Part shown: positions 53,611-63,405 of the stretch, one piece after another
How the letters are laid out: each line of letters opens with the position of its first letter
Position numbering within the stretch: the stretch's first letter is position 1
Source of the DNA: Apolygus lucorum
Lineage: Eukaryota; Arthropoda; Insecta; Hemiptera; Miridae
Assembly (NCBI GenBank): GCA_009739505.2
Contig: CM019176.2
Coordinates: 48,018,924-48,082,923, forward strand
Direction: 5' to 3'
Length of the DNA: 64,000 bases
Made by a program: the position numbers and the translations under genes
The notes under the pieces: generated by a model
Seen by the model: the letters and a program-made list of their open reading frames with translations, nothing else
The model's database searches: none
What the model was told of the DNA's origin: nothing

Positions 53611-55084
53611 ATTAACGCCCAATGTTGCCATATGACAATATAGAGGGCCTTTCTGTTCGGAGGCTGCTGGGCACCTTTCTGAGTCATTGAGAAGTCCTTT
53701 ATCCTGGGGATCCTTTTCTCCAGATCTATCTGATCATATTGATGTATAATTCGATTAATTTTCAATGAGGAATTTCACCATGTCGGAATTTCCTATTTTT
53801 GACCCCAAAATCGGATTCAGCACCTCGAAAAACCTCCTAAGGCAAACTTGCAGCCTGAACTTCCTAATTTACGAATAAACAAAACAGTGTAGAATATACG
53901 AATGTTTAAAAAAAAACGGGAAAATGACGTCATCCTGGAATAGTTCATTTATGGCCGCTTGAAGCGCTGAGATCGAGAAATCTATAGTCCCCAGATGCAA
54001 AATTTCACGAAACAGTAAAGTTCGAAATCGAAAAACTGAAGAAAAAAATATAAAAAGCAAGATGGGGAAAATTAGGTTTCCCCTGTTTTTGTTTGATAAC
54101 TTTTGTCTTAGAAAACACGATTTCGTCGTCCCAATGGGCAACACGGGGAGGAGACGGCGATCTGAACAGCCCAATCAGCGAGCGTTCCCGCTTCACGTCC
54201 GTTTTCCTGGTTAGTTTTGAAATCAAACATTTTGATTGTCTCCCAAAAATAACAGGAGACTTATTTTCCGAAATCAGCCCGGTTTTCATCTATCCCACAC
54301 CATTAACTATTCAGGGAAAATGCAAACCGAATTCGGTGAAATTCCTCATTTCTAGCCATGAGGGTAGGGCTCATACATAGTACGTAGCTTCATCTACAAA
54401 TTCAATGGGTAAATGGCCTGATTGGATGTCTCCAGAACTCTGTCCACCAAATACGCGGTAACAAACAGTAGTCTGCCAAGTGGGTGTTGCAGATAGCTCA
54501 TCCGATGCTCACAAAGCACGATGCATCACCTTCAAATTTATCGATTCTTGGCCTGGCTAGAGGTTGTAAAAACTATCAAGTACCCTACCAGATACCCAAG
54601 TTTTCGTCATCAGGGCTATGATACTTTATCTAATCCTTTAGTGGTATTTTTTGACAAATTATGAATGTTACAATGAGTTGATGAATTACACTCAATATTA
54701 GATGTATTCCTCATCCAATATTATAAAAGTGTTCCTAGTAGATCGGGTGAGATCACGATACAATATACTAAAAGTTTTTGAAAAATAAAGATTAGTTCTC
54801 CCAGCGTTGCGATATGGCAACGTAAACCCATGAAATTCGACCAGGAGAATTTTTGAAATATTTTGCCCGTGTTCTAAAGACTATTTGGGGTCGGATTATC
54901 AGGTCTATTTTGAAATATATACAAAAAAAGTTTCGGTTAATGGGTTAATCTTCCTTTTCACGTTCCCATAGTAGCGACTCATACTACTACGTTTTATACT
55001 TTACATCATACAACCTTTAACAAACCCAGTTGTTAATAATGGATTCCGCAGTGGGCCCGGTGTCCAGGAGGTAAATCTGAGCAC
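53611..55084. other. 1.5-kb stretch with two related GTTGCNATATGNCAA motifs
   Basis: CCCAATGTTGCCATATGACA (53,618) and CCCAGCGTTGCGATATGGCA (54,801) are same-orientation relatives with a palindromic core and could be ends of a short repeat family. The overlapping frames on both strands at 53,870-54,380 show no motif. Confidence 0.4.
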
Positions 55085-55336
55085 ATGAGTAAGAGGAATC
55101 GACCAAAACCGAGCTCTCGCACCCTCGTAATGTGTGCTTGGAAACTAGAACCAAAGTATGCAGACACGATGATTGTGGCGGATGTGATGGTAATGACAAA
55201 ATCTAGTGACAATGTGATCATTGTGGGAGAGAACATTGAACTGTTGGCGCTTCTAATTATTTTGTGCGAGAAAGATAATGTTTTCTTCTCTTTTCCCGAT
55301 AATTTCCAATTCTTTCAACCGAAACGAGATTGGTGA
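55085..55336 (+). pseudogene. Fragment of a transposon-type ORF with a PIN-like nuclease motif, tentative
   Basis: An ATG frame of 83 codons reads MSKRNRPKPSSRTLVMCAWK, then KYADTMIVADVMVM and SSDNVIIVGENIELLALLII. ADT.IV...... then S..VIVVGEDxDLLVLL is a block found in many arthropod repetitive proteins of unknown mechanism, with a PIN/FLAP-like arrangement of acidic residues. Here the catalytic-looking D-D pair is changed to N-I-E, so the copy is probably inactive. The rest of the protein is missing on both sides. The family match is from memory of the motif. Confidence 0.42.
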
Positions 55337-57188
55337 AACTTGATTCGCTAACTTCAAATATTTTCAGACATTCAGAGATGAATAAGAACTCAGCAATGTA
55401 GATTCCACAATAATGTAAAACACAGTAGTAATGTTTACACCGAGAGACAAGACAGATTCAAACTTCGCCAATTAGCAGTTCCAGCTCGAAATCGTAATCC
55501 TCACATTCAATTATTGGACCGAGAATTGCCCGGTTGTAAACATGTCTGACGTTCTAATTTATGAGCCTGGTGTAGTTTGGCGCAAACAAACTCATTGAAC
55601 TGAGATTTCGCTAAATACAGCGATCCGCCAGTTGACAACTGCCGTTATAAGAGAGGGCAAGGCCCTTGATAAAGTGCCGTGACGGTGCTTTTAAATTCAG
55701 CTTTAACCCAGTTAACTACCTAAGCTCTCAGCCATGAAACTAGGATTTTCGTTAATTAGAACCATCTCAGTATTTGATCCATAATACTGGTGTAGGTACA
55801 TCCAACTATTGTGTCTCGGCCTTGCTTATGCTGTATACTTAGATTTGAGGATGAACGGGTTTTCCCATTGAGAATAACAAAAGTTCAAGAAAATTAGTGT
55901 TTTCAATTGAATCTATCAGAATGTTTTATCGTAAGTCGGTTCAAAAGATCAACATGCGAGGGACACCAGAATATTGGGAACTGGGTGTTGTGTTGCTGCA
56001 CATTCTATACGTACCTAATCGACACCTGAAAGGTAAAAAAAACCAACCAACATTTCTTGGACCTGAGACCCAATAAGAAATCTTTGTCCTGTACAGGATT
56101 ACCCTACTATCCTTCAAATCACATCCGATTTTTCCAAATTGAAGTCATAATATATCCAACTATTATCTACGTACCGTATTGGAGAATCCGTCGTAATCAG
56201 CAAGTCGAGTACAGGAAGCGGGCGCCTTCGTTGTGAGGACATCATCTTCAGGCCGTCAAGAGAGTACTAATAAATAATCTACTTACCAAAAACTAAAAAA
56301 AATATGTACTTGAGTTAGAAGTAAATAGTTTAACGTTTAACAACATTGGAGTTGAAATCATTCAGTTTCCAAGGAATTCATTGCTTGAATTCTGATGGCA
56401 TTGGAAGGTAGAATAGATAATGTTTCGTCCGTGTCTAGCAATTTCAAATTAAACGAGACCAGAAGATAGTTTTCAACGTCTCAGGCTCCGTAGGCTTCGT
56501 TGTTAGCCACCTAAGTAATGCATCTACGGCAAAAGATTTTCATACAAACAAAATTTGATGAACTTCTTGATTTGATTGAACTTTGTTGAAACTATTGTGG
56601 AATAAACCTTATGAAACATAGTAGGTATAGGTTTATTTTTTTATCCATTCGAGGTCGTAAGAAGAGTTCGTACGTAACTACCAGAAACAACGAATTATTG
56701 AATGACTGGTTTCCAAGGAATTTCAACACAATAAACAAAATATTTGAGTGAACTGTGATTATACTCTCTAACTGCAGTTATATCCAGTTGACCAACACTA
56801 GCCTAAATACATCAATGTACTAAAGATTCTTGATGTGAGAGTTGCATTTATCTTGGGAGTGCTGATGAGAGCGTTGCCTATCGATGACTGGTGGACTTTT
56901 ATGAACAAAACGAGCTGTCGGATGAACACTTGAACAGTTTTGCGATTAGTACAGAAATATCTCATTGGTTGGTTTATTTTTTGTGTGAATAAAACGAACG
57001 TGTATTATTCTCACTGGAACCTCAGAGTGGCCCATAAGTCAGCTGGATTGATAGGTACAGCAATAGTGGGTAGGTATAGGTTATCAAGCCATGACAGTAA
57101 TCAGTCATAGTCGATAGAATACTCTTATCTGTGCCTTTTAGATCTACTCCTTTGTACGGTCATTTCTCGCGACGAACGATACGCCGTA
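55337..57188. other. 1.85-kb stretch, nothing recognised
   Basis: AT-rich, no frame over 60 codons of interest, no repeat end found. One of the few long stretches here without obvious transposon sequence. Confidence 0.4.
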
Positions 57189-57344
57189 ATGGTGGTTCCC
57201 TGTGCGCTCCCAGGCGCCGGATCGCCAGGTGTTGACCCTGCTAGCCCCGGGTCGAATGGTCACACTGAATCCTACACGGCAAACCAACGTTATGAAAACC
57301 GATACTTAAACCCACAAGGAATGTCCAACGAGAAGGACGAATAA
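57189..57344 (+). CDS. Candidate small ORF or first exon in a GC-rich island
   Basis: ATG at 57,189 (context CCGTAATGG) opens 51 codons: MVVPCALPGAGSPGVDPASP, then GSNGHTESYTANQRYENRYL, ending MSNEKDE and TAA. It sits in a GC-rich island (about 57,150-57,540) inside AT-rich DNA, as first exons with promoters often do. A donor-like CCAGGTGTTG occurs at codon 13. No family recognised. The opposite-strand frame in the same island is equally open, so GC bias alone could explain it. Confidence 0.28.
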   Translation: MVVPCALPGAGSPGVDPASPGSNGHTESYTANQRYENRYLNPQGMSNEKDE

Positions 57345-57996
57345 GGGGGAGAGAGACGGTGAAGTAAAGGAGAGGGGGAAAGGGATTAGGCGACTAATCC
57401 GTATCGACCGCAGCCCGCCCTCAGCACTGCCGCTATTATACCATCTTCCCGGGGACTCTTCGGTACCGAAGCGACCATTAAGACATGGTGTATGGCACGG
57501 TGTTTTCAGCACCTCAGCAGATGTTTCCATTTAATATTCCGGGTGTAAGAGAACGAGGATTTTGCCCGTTCTACGTACAGAGGTGAATGAATCATCGATA
57601 TATACATTTATGTAGAACTAATTGACAGCTGATGTTTATCGATGGAGTACATCAGTTTCCGTCATTTGTAGATCCATTTTTTATCATTACTTTTCCTTGT
57701 GCAGGTGATGACTAAACTAAGAGATATTATTCTACCCCTTGGTAGGATAGCAGTAAAAATAAGGAAATAGAAAGATTTTAGTACAAAAAATAGCGAAGAA
57801 AATTACAATTTAATTTGTAAGTTGAAAATTACAATAAAACCTAAATTCGATAAGTATTGATTATTTTTTCTTTAATAAAGTTTGAAGGTGAAAATATTAG
57901 GTTGCAGACCCAGCCTCATTTTTCAAAAATCACGTAAGGACAAACTCGGTGCTTTGCGCCTGGGTAGGGGCTCACTCCACCTCTCAACGATTGATC
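57345..57996. other. Rest of the GC-rich island and a GC-motif relic
   Basis: 57,410-57,540 has CGACCGCAGCCCGCCCTCAG and CTTCCCGGGGACTCTTCGGT. At 57,940-57,985 the motif ACTCGGTGCTTTGCGCCTGG is a diverged relative of 5,949-6,004 and abuts family A copy 4. Confidence 0.4.
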
Positions 57997-59038
57997 ATTT
58001 TTAGATCTTCCCACACTAAGACTTGGTTTATGTCTGTGTGTGTGTGTGGGTGTGCGCGTGTGTGACAAAATCTTGTGTACTCTGCCTAGGCTTTAGTTTT
58101 CAACCGATTTTCTTGGTCCTTTTTTGGTTCGATGCCGAAAACTATCTAGTTGTGCACTACGTCGCCGGAATTTCGAATTTTGAATTTTAAGGGTGGAAGA
58201 GGGTGGGAATGGGGGGGTTAATTATTTAAATGTGCGTTTTCGGGCATAATCTTGTAAACTCTACCCAGGCCTCAATTTCCAACTGATTTGCGTGATTCTC
58301 TTTTTGTTCCACTCAAGAAACTTCCAAGTTACACACTATTTCACCGGAGTATCAAAGTTAGCATGGGGAGGAGGCGAGTGGAGGGATAATATTTACAAAA
58401 TATCCAATTTTTCAATATTTCGGCTCTTTTATAGCTTAATAATTGTACCCAAGCTTTGAAATTGTGGGAAAATTCTTACTATACCTCCGGATTTTCATGA
58501 ATTATGATCGGTACCACCATGATACTATAAGTGGTGCCACCATGGTGCCAGGGTACCATATAAACCTCATATTTCGTGGGTTTTTTCGTGTTTCACCTTG
58601 AATACGGGTGTAAACTTCGTCTGACTGCGTACCAAAACTAACAATGAAAGTTCAACGATACGAAGTGTCACCGCTTTGGTGCCGGGCTGGCACCATTGGT
58701 TGGGAAGCGGGGTGTCATAAAACTTATGCACCTGAACATAGGTTTTATTCAGCGAAATTCCGCAGTCATACAAAGGAATGAATATTTCATGAACAAGTTT
58801 AGAACTGCATGGTGACCAACAAATAATTGTTAGGGAACAGAGATAAATAAGAATTGTAGTTTTATTACAGGGGGTGAACTCCAAATAGTATGTTGGGTAT
58901 CTTAGGTCATGTGTTTAAAAATGCTCTACCAACTGGTAGATATGGCCAACATTATCGCTTACCAACTGGTTTAAATGGACCTATTGCTCATCCAATGAGA
59001 CGTCTCCTGAAATGCATGCATTACTTAACAATATGTTT
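57997..59038 (+). mobile_element. Repeat family A, copy 4, with an internal insertion
   Basis: Starts TTTTAGATCTTCCCACACTA (palindrome decayed), has the GT microsatellite at 58,036-58,064, the duplicated ACAAAATCTTGTGTACTCTG block, and ends CCAATGAGACGTCTCCTGAA plus TTACTTAACAATATGTTT. Relative to copy 1, about 155 extra bases (about 58,715-58,870, from CATAAAACTTATGC to TTTTATTACAG) lie in the G-rich part. Confidence 0.82.
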
Positions 59039-59345
59039 CCCTACTCTGTATGAAAATTAGAGAAACACAGAATGTAAATATGCATTTTTAATGTTATTTT
59101 TATCTCATTGTATAACAATCACTGTTAAGTACGAATATCCCATACTAAATACGATAAACCGGATTGTTTATCGGTATTGCATGTCGTTTCTTTCGTTACA
59201 TTATTTCATGTCTGTTTTCAAGCATGAGGGCATGTGGGTGTGCGATGTTTATCCCACGTGACATAAGGGGGGAAATATTTAAAAGTGTTTCTGGAACTCC
59301 AATCTGAAAAAAACTCGGAGAGGCGCCCTCTGCACCGCTTAATGT
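59039..59345. other. Non-coding stretch
   Basis: At 59,160-59,205 GATTGTTTATCGGTATTGCA is the third occurrence of the motif at 12,665 and 26,955. Otherwise nothing. Confidence 0.35.
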
Positions 59346-60198
59346 AAAAACGCTGCAAATCATTGCTCAAAGGTTTATTATTTTCTGTATAGATCACCCT
59401 TCTGTATAGATCACTGGTTCTCCATCAATAGCACCTACCACCATCTGTATTCTCCATTGACCCGCCCTCTCAAATTTCAGCTTCCTGCGTTCAACAGAAG
59501 AGAAAATGGCCTTGGAGCTCACTCAGCTGATCAGTGACCACTCATGCGCCTTCAGCATTCTCCATTGACCCGCCCTCTCAAATTTCAGGTTCCTGCGTTC
59601 AACAGGAGAGGAAATGGCCTTGGAGCTCACTCAACTGATCAGTGACCACTCAGGCGCCTTCAGCATTCTCCATTGACCCGCCCCCTCAAATTTCAGGTTC
59701 CTGCGTCCAACAGGAGAGGAAATGGCCTTGGAGCTCACTCAGCTGATCAGTTACCACTCAGGCGCCTTCAGCAATCTCCATTGACCCTGCCTCTCAAATT
59801 TCAGGTTCCTGCGTTCAACAGGAGAGAAAATGGCCTTGGAGCTCACTCAGCTGATCAGTGACCACTCAGGCACCTTCAGCAATCTCCATTGACCCGCCCT
59901 CTAAAATTTCAGCTTCCTGCGTTCAACAGGAGAGGAAATGGCCTTGGAGCTCACTCAGCTGATCAGTGACCACTCAGGCGCCTTCAGCATTCTCAATTGA
60001 CCCGCCCTCTCAAATTTCAGGTTCCTGCGTTCAACAGGAGAGGAAATGGCCTTGGAGCTCACTCAGCTGATCAGTGACCACTCAGGCGCCTTCAGTATTC
60101 TCCATTGACTTTTGATTATGGAAATTTGATTACTGGTTACGCAGAAGGCAAAACTGTATACAAATCGACGAAATGAACAGCGATCGCATTTTAGTCAG
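59346..60198 (+). repeat. 853-bp tandem duplication, first copy (family B end plus minisatellite)
   Basis: Begins with the family B outer end (CGCTGCAAATCATTGCTCAA at 59,351) and the doubled TCTGTATAGATCAC. Six minisatellite units follow (59,449-60,108), then family B internal sequence (TTGATTACTGGTTACGCAGA, GAACAGCGATCGCATTTTAG). The next copy begins at once with offset 853. Inside is a 62-codon frame, a by-product of the 108-bp (36-codon) period, not a gene. Confidence 0.92.
59449..60108 (+). repeat. 108-bp minisatellite, six units
   Basis: ATTCTCCATTGA starts units at 59,449, 59,557, 59,665, 59,773, 59,881 and 59,989 with a constant 108-base period. Each unit has TTTCAGGTTCCTGCGTTCAA, GGAAATGGCCTTGGAGCTCA and the imperfect palindrome TCACTCAGCTGATCAGTGA. 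Units differ at a few positions (CGTCCAACAG, CAGTTACC, CAGGCACC), which label each unit. Confidence 0.95.
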
Positions 60199-61051
60199 AA
60201 AAACGCTGCAAATCATTGCTCAAAGGTTTATTATTTTCTGTATAGATCACCCTTCTGTATAGATCACTGGTTCTCCATCAATAGCACCTACCACCATCTG
60301 TATTCTCCATTGACCCGCCCTCTCAAATTTCAGCTTCCTGCGTTCAACAGAAGAGAAAATGGCCTTGGAGCTCACTCAGCTGATCAGTGACCACTCATGC
60401 GCCTTCAGCATTCTCCATTGACCCGCCCTCTCAAATTTCAGGTTCCTGCGTTCAACAGGAGAGGAAATGGCCTTGGAGCTCACTCAACTGATCAGTGACC
60501 ACTCAGGCGCCTTCAGCATTCTCCATTGACCCGCCCCCTCAAATTTCAGGTTCCTGCGTCCAACAGGAGAGGAAATGGCCTTGGAGCTCACTCAGCTGAT
60601 CAGTTACCACTCAGGCGCCTTCAGCAATCTCCATTGACCCTGCCTCTCAAATTTCAGGTTCCTGCGTTCAACAGGAGAGAAAATGGCCTTGGAGCTCACT
60701 CAGCTGATCAGTGACCACTCAGGCACCTTCAGCAATCTCCATTGACCCGCCCTCTAAAATTTCAGCTTCCTGCGTTCAACAGGAGAGGAAATGGCCTTGG
60801 AGCTCACTCAGCTGATCAGTGACCACTCAGGCGCCTTCAGCATTCTCAATTGACCCGCCCTCTCAAATTTCAGGTTCCTGCGTTCAACAGGAGAGGAAAT
60901 GGCCTTGGAGCTCACTCAGCTGATCAGTGACCACTCAGGCGCCTTCAGTATTCTCCATTGACTTTTGATTATGGAAATTTGATTACTGGTTACGCAGAAG
61001 GCAAAACTGTATACAAATCGACGAAATGAACAGCGATCGCATTTTAGTCAG
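60199..61051 (+). repeat. 853-bp tandem duplication, second copy
   Basis: All unit-specific variants of the first copy recur in the same order (minisatellite 60,302-60,961); I found no difference when reading both. So this is either a very recent duplication or an assembly error. Confidence 0.92.
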
Positions 61052-61563
61052 AAAAAATTTCAACGGAGATTAGACCTCTTTTGCGACTCACACTCATGAT
61101 TCTGTTTTATCGAAGGAAAACCTTCAAGTACTCGTAGGGACTGAACGGTTTGCCCTACAGAGCTCCGGGTGGTCTCAAAAATTTTTTAAAATTCAGTACT
61201 ATTTAAAATTAGTGAAAAAACGATACCTTTATTTCGTGAGTTTTCGAGCTACGGCACTCTTGAAAATTTCAACCCTTAATTTTCACCCCTTAGAAGTGAC
61301 CTACATCAACCAAAAGCTTCGCGGCACAACTAGACCCCAAATGGAGCCCATATACCAAATTTCATCGAAATCGGTCCATGGTAACTAAGAAAAGTGCCGC
61401 GTACGGCGTACGGCGTACGGCGTACGGCGGACGGACGGAAATTTTTTTATTCGATTTTTGGATTCTACTTACCTTGAAACGTAAAACATCAAATTTTGAG
61501 GGGGGGTTAAAAAATTTTTTTTCTTGCTCGATTCCAAAGGCTTATTATTGAAAATAATAAACC
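61052..61563 (+). mobile_element. Repeat family B, right half with four CGTACGG units
   Basis: From AAAATTTCAACGGAGATTAG through GCCG, four heptamers (61,398-61,427 region) and CGGACGGACGG to the terminal AAAATAATAAACC. Followed head-to-tail by another copy. Confidence 0.88.
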
Positions 61564-62109
61564 AAAAATTTCAACGGAGATTAGACCTCTTTTGCGACTC
61601 ACACTCATGATTCTGTTTTATCGAAGGAAAACCTTCAAGTACTCGTAGGGACTGAACGGTTTGCCCTACAGAGCTCCGGGTGGTCTCAAAAATTTTTTAA
61701 AATTCAGTACTATTTAAAATTAGTGAAAAAACGATACCTTTATTTCGAGAGTTTTCGAGCTACGGCACTCTTGAAAATTTCAACCCTTAATTTTCACCCC
61801 TTAGAAGTGACCTACATCAACCAAAAGCTTCGCGGCACAACTAGACCCCAAATGGAGCCCATATACCAAATTTCATCGAAATCGGTCCATGGTAACTAAG
61901 AAAAGTGCCGCGTACGGCGTACGGCGTACGGCGTACGGCGTACGGTGTACGGCGTACGGCGTACGGCGTACGGCGGACGGACGGAAATTTTTTTATTCGA
62001 TTTTTGGATTCTACGTACCTTGAAACGTAAAACATCAAATTTTGAGGGGGGGTTAAAAAATTTTTTTTCTTGCTCGATTCCAAAGGCTTATTATTGAAAA
62101 TAATAAACC
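61564..62109 (+). mobile_element. Repeat family B, right half with about nine CGTACGG units
   Basis: Nearly the same as the preceding 511-bp unit except for a longer heptamer array (about 61,910-61,976, one unit TGTACGG) and single changes. The added 35 bases are five extra heptamers. Confidence 0.88.
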
Positions 62110-62110
62110 A

Positions 62111-62864
62111 AAAACGCTGCATATTATTACACAAACATTTTATTATTTTTCTCTACACTTCACTTGCCAGCAAAAAACACAGCTTTTCGTATTGTAACTT
62201 CCTACCAACTAAGTTTTCGCTTCATAATCGAGTTTATGTAGATGAAATAAAAGCTTCACACTCCATTCAAAGAAATAAAGAATTCCTTCATTTAGAAATT
62301 TGATTACTGGTTGCTAAGGAAATAAATGGTTGCTAAGGACGCAAAACTGAGTACAACTCGAAGAAACGAACCGCGATCGTATTCTGGTCAGATAAAATTT
62401 CAACGGAGATTAGACCTCTTTTGCGATTCACACTCGTTTTTCTGATTTATCCTAAGTCCAACCTTAAGTTCTCGTAGGGAGCGAACGGTTTGTCCTACAG
62501 AGCTCCGCGTAGTCTCTAAAAATTCAATGCTATCTTGAATTGATGGAAAAACAATACCTTTATGTCGACATTTTTTGAGTTAGGCCGTTTTAAAAATTTC
62601 AACCCGTAGAAGTGACCGACATCAACCAAAAGCTTCGGGCCACAACTGGACTCCAACTAGAGCCCATTTACCATATTTCATCAAAATGGTCCATGAGAAC
62701 TAAAGAAAGTGCCGCGTACGGTGGACGGCGTCGGACGGACACATTTTTATTCGATTCTTGGATTCTACGTACCTTGAAAAGTAAACCAACAAATTTTGAG
62801 GGGCGGTTAAACAATTTTTTCTTCTTGGTCGATTCTAAAGATTCATTATTGAAAATAATAAACC
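62111..62864 (+). mobile_element. Repeat family B, full-length copy
   Basis: From CGCTGCATATTATTACACAA and TTTTATTATTTTTCTCTACA through GCTTCACACTCCATTC, GAACCGCGATCGTATTC, GGAGATTAGACCTC, GAGCGAACGGTTTGTCCTAC, GCCGCGTACGGTGGACGGCG to TTCATTATTGAAAATAATAA and ACC. About 750 bp. The shared GGTTTATTATTTT at both ends is a short terminal inverted repeat. It ends 12 bases before the next ATG. Confidence 0.85.
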
Positions 62865-62875
62865 AAGAAGAAAAC

Positions 62876-63405
62876 ATGGAAGAGGCTTTACCCACCCATT
62901 TGTTTGTCATTCAAACTCTGCAGTCACAGAAAGTCTCTCTGAAATTTGAGCTTGGTGGTGATGATTTTTTGTGTGTCAAAACACCTACCTGTTTTCAATT
63001 TGTTGATTCACTTAGTGCACCTTTTGGGATGAGTTGTAGAAGTCTGTTGCAGGAAGGTAATAAAATGGGTTCGGTTTGTTTAGGGTTTGACACCACAAAT
63101 GACCAATTATGGAGATCCACCAACGATCCACCAATTGCTAGTAATATTGCTGGTAAGATATCGATAAAGACTCCTTTCTTCGTTTCGAAATTGGGCTTTC
63201 TTGCTATATTACTGCACCAAGTTTATTAAAAAGCTGGATATTTTGTCAATGGAAAAATGATAGTATGATTTAGTCCTTTCGAGAATTTATGAATTGTTAT
63301 TATTTTTCAGAATTTCCAGTTTTGTTGGCCTTGAGACTTTCAACTCCAGGTTCCCAAAAAGTGGGAACAACTGATGAATCAATGGAACGTCGGCATCATC
63401 GATAA
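62876..63405 (+). CDS. Candidate two-exon gene, 123 codons, unrecognised protein
   Basis: Exon 1 (62,876-63,152): ATG, then EEALPTHLFVIQTLQSQ, FELGGDDFLCVKTPTCFQFV, SAPFGMSCRSLLQEG, MGSVCLGFDTTNDQLW and PPIASNIA. Intron 63,153-63,310 has donor GTAAGA and acceptor TTATTATTTTTCAG. Exon 2 (63,311-63,405) continues in frame: EFPVLLALRLSTPGSQKVGT, ESMERRHHR and TAA at 63,403. Without splicing the frame stops at 63,229. Varied composition, good splice sites and in-frame continuation support a real gene. I do not recognise the family; the protein has no signal peptide or membrane segment. A family B copy ends 12 bases upstream, so the promoter and any 5' exon are disrupted, replaced or further away. 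It could also be a gene fragment carried in repeats. Confidence 0.45.

Noticed and set aside
59673..60714. Two identical 62-codon frames at 59,673-59,861 and 60,526-60,714
   Set aside because: By-product of a 108-bp repeat whose length is a multiple of three, copied by the 853-bp duplication.
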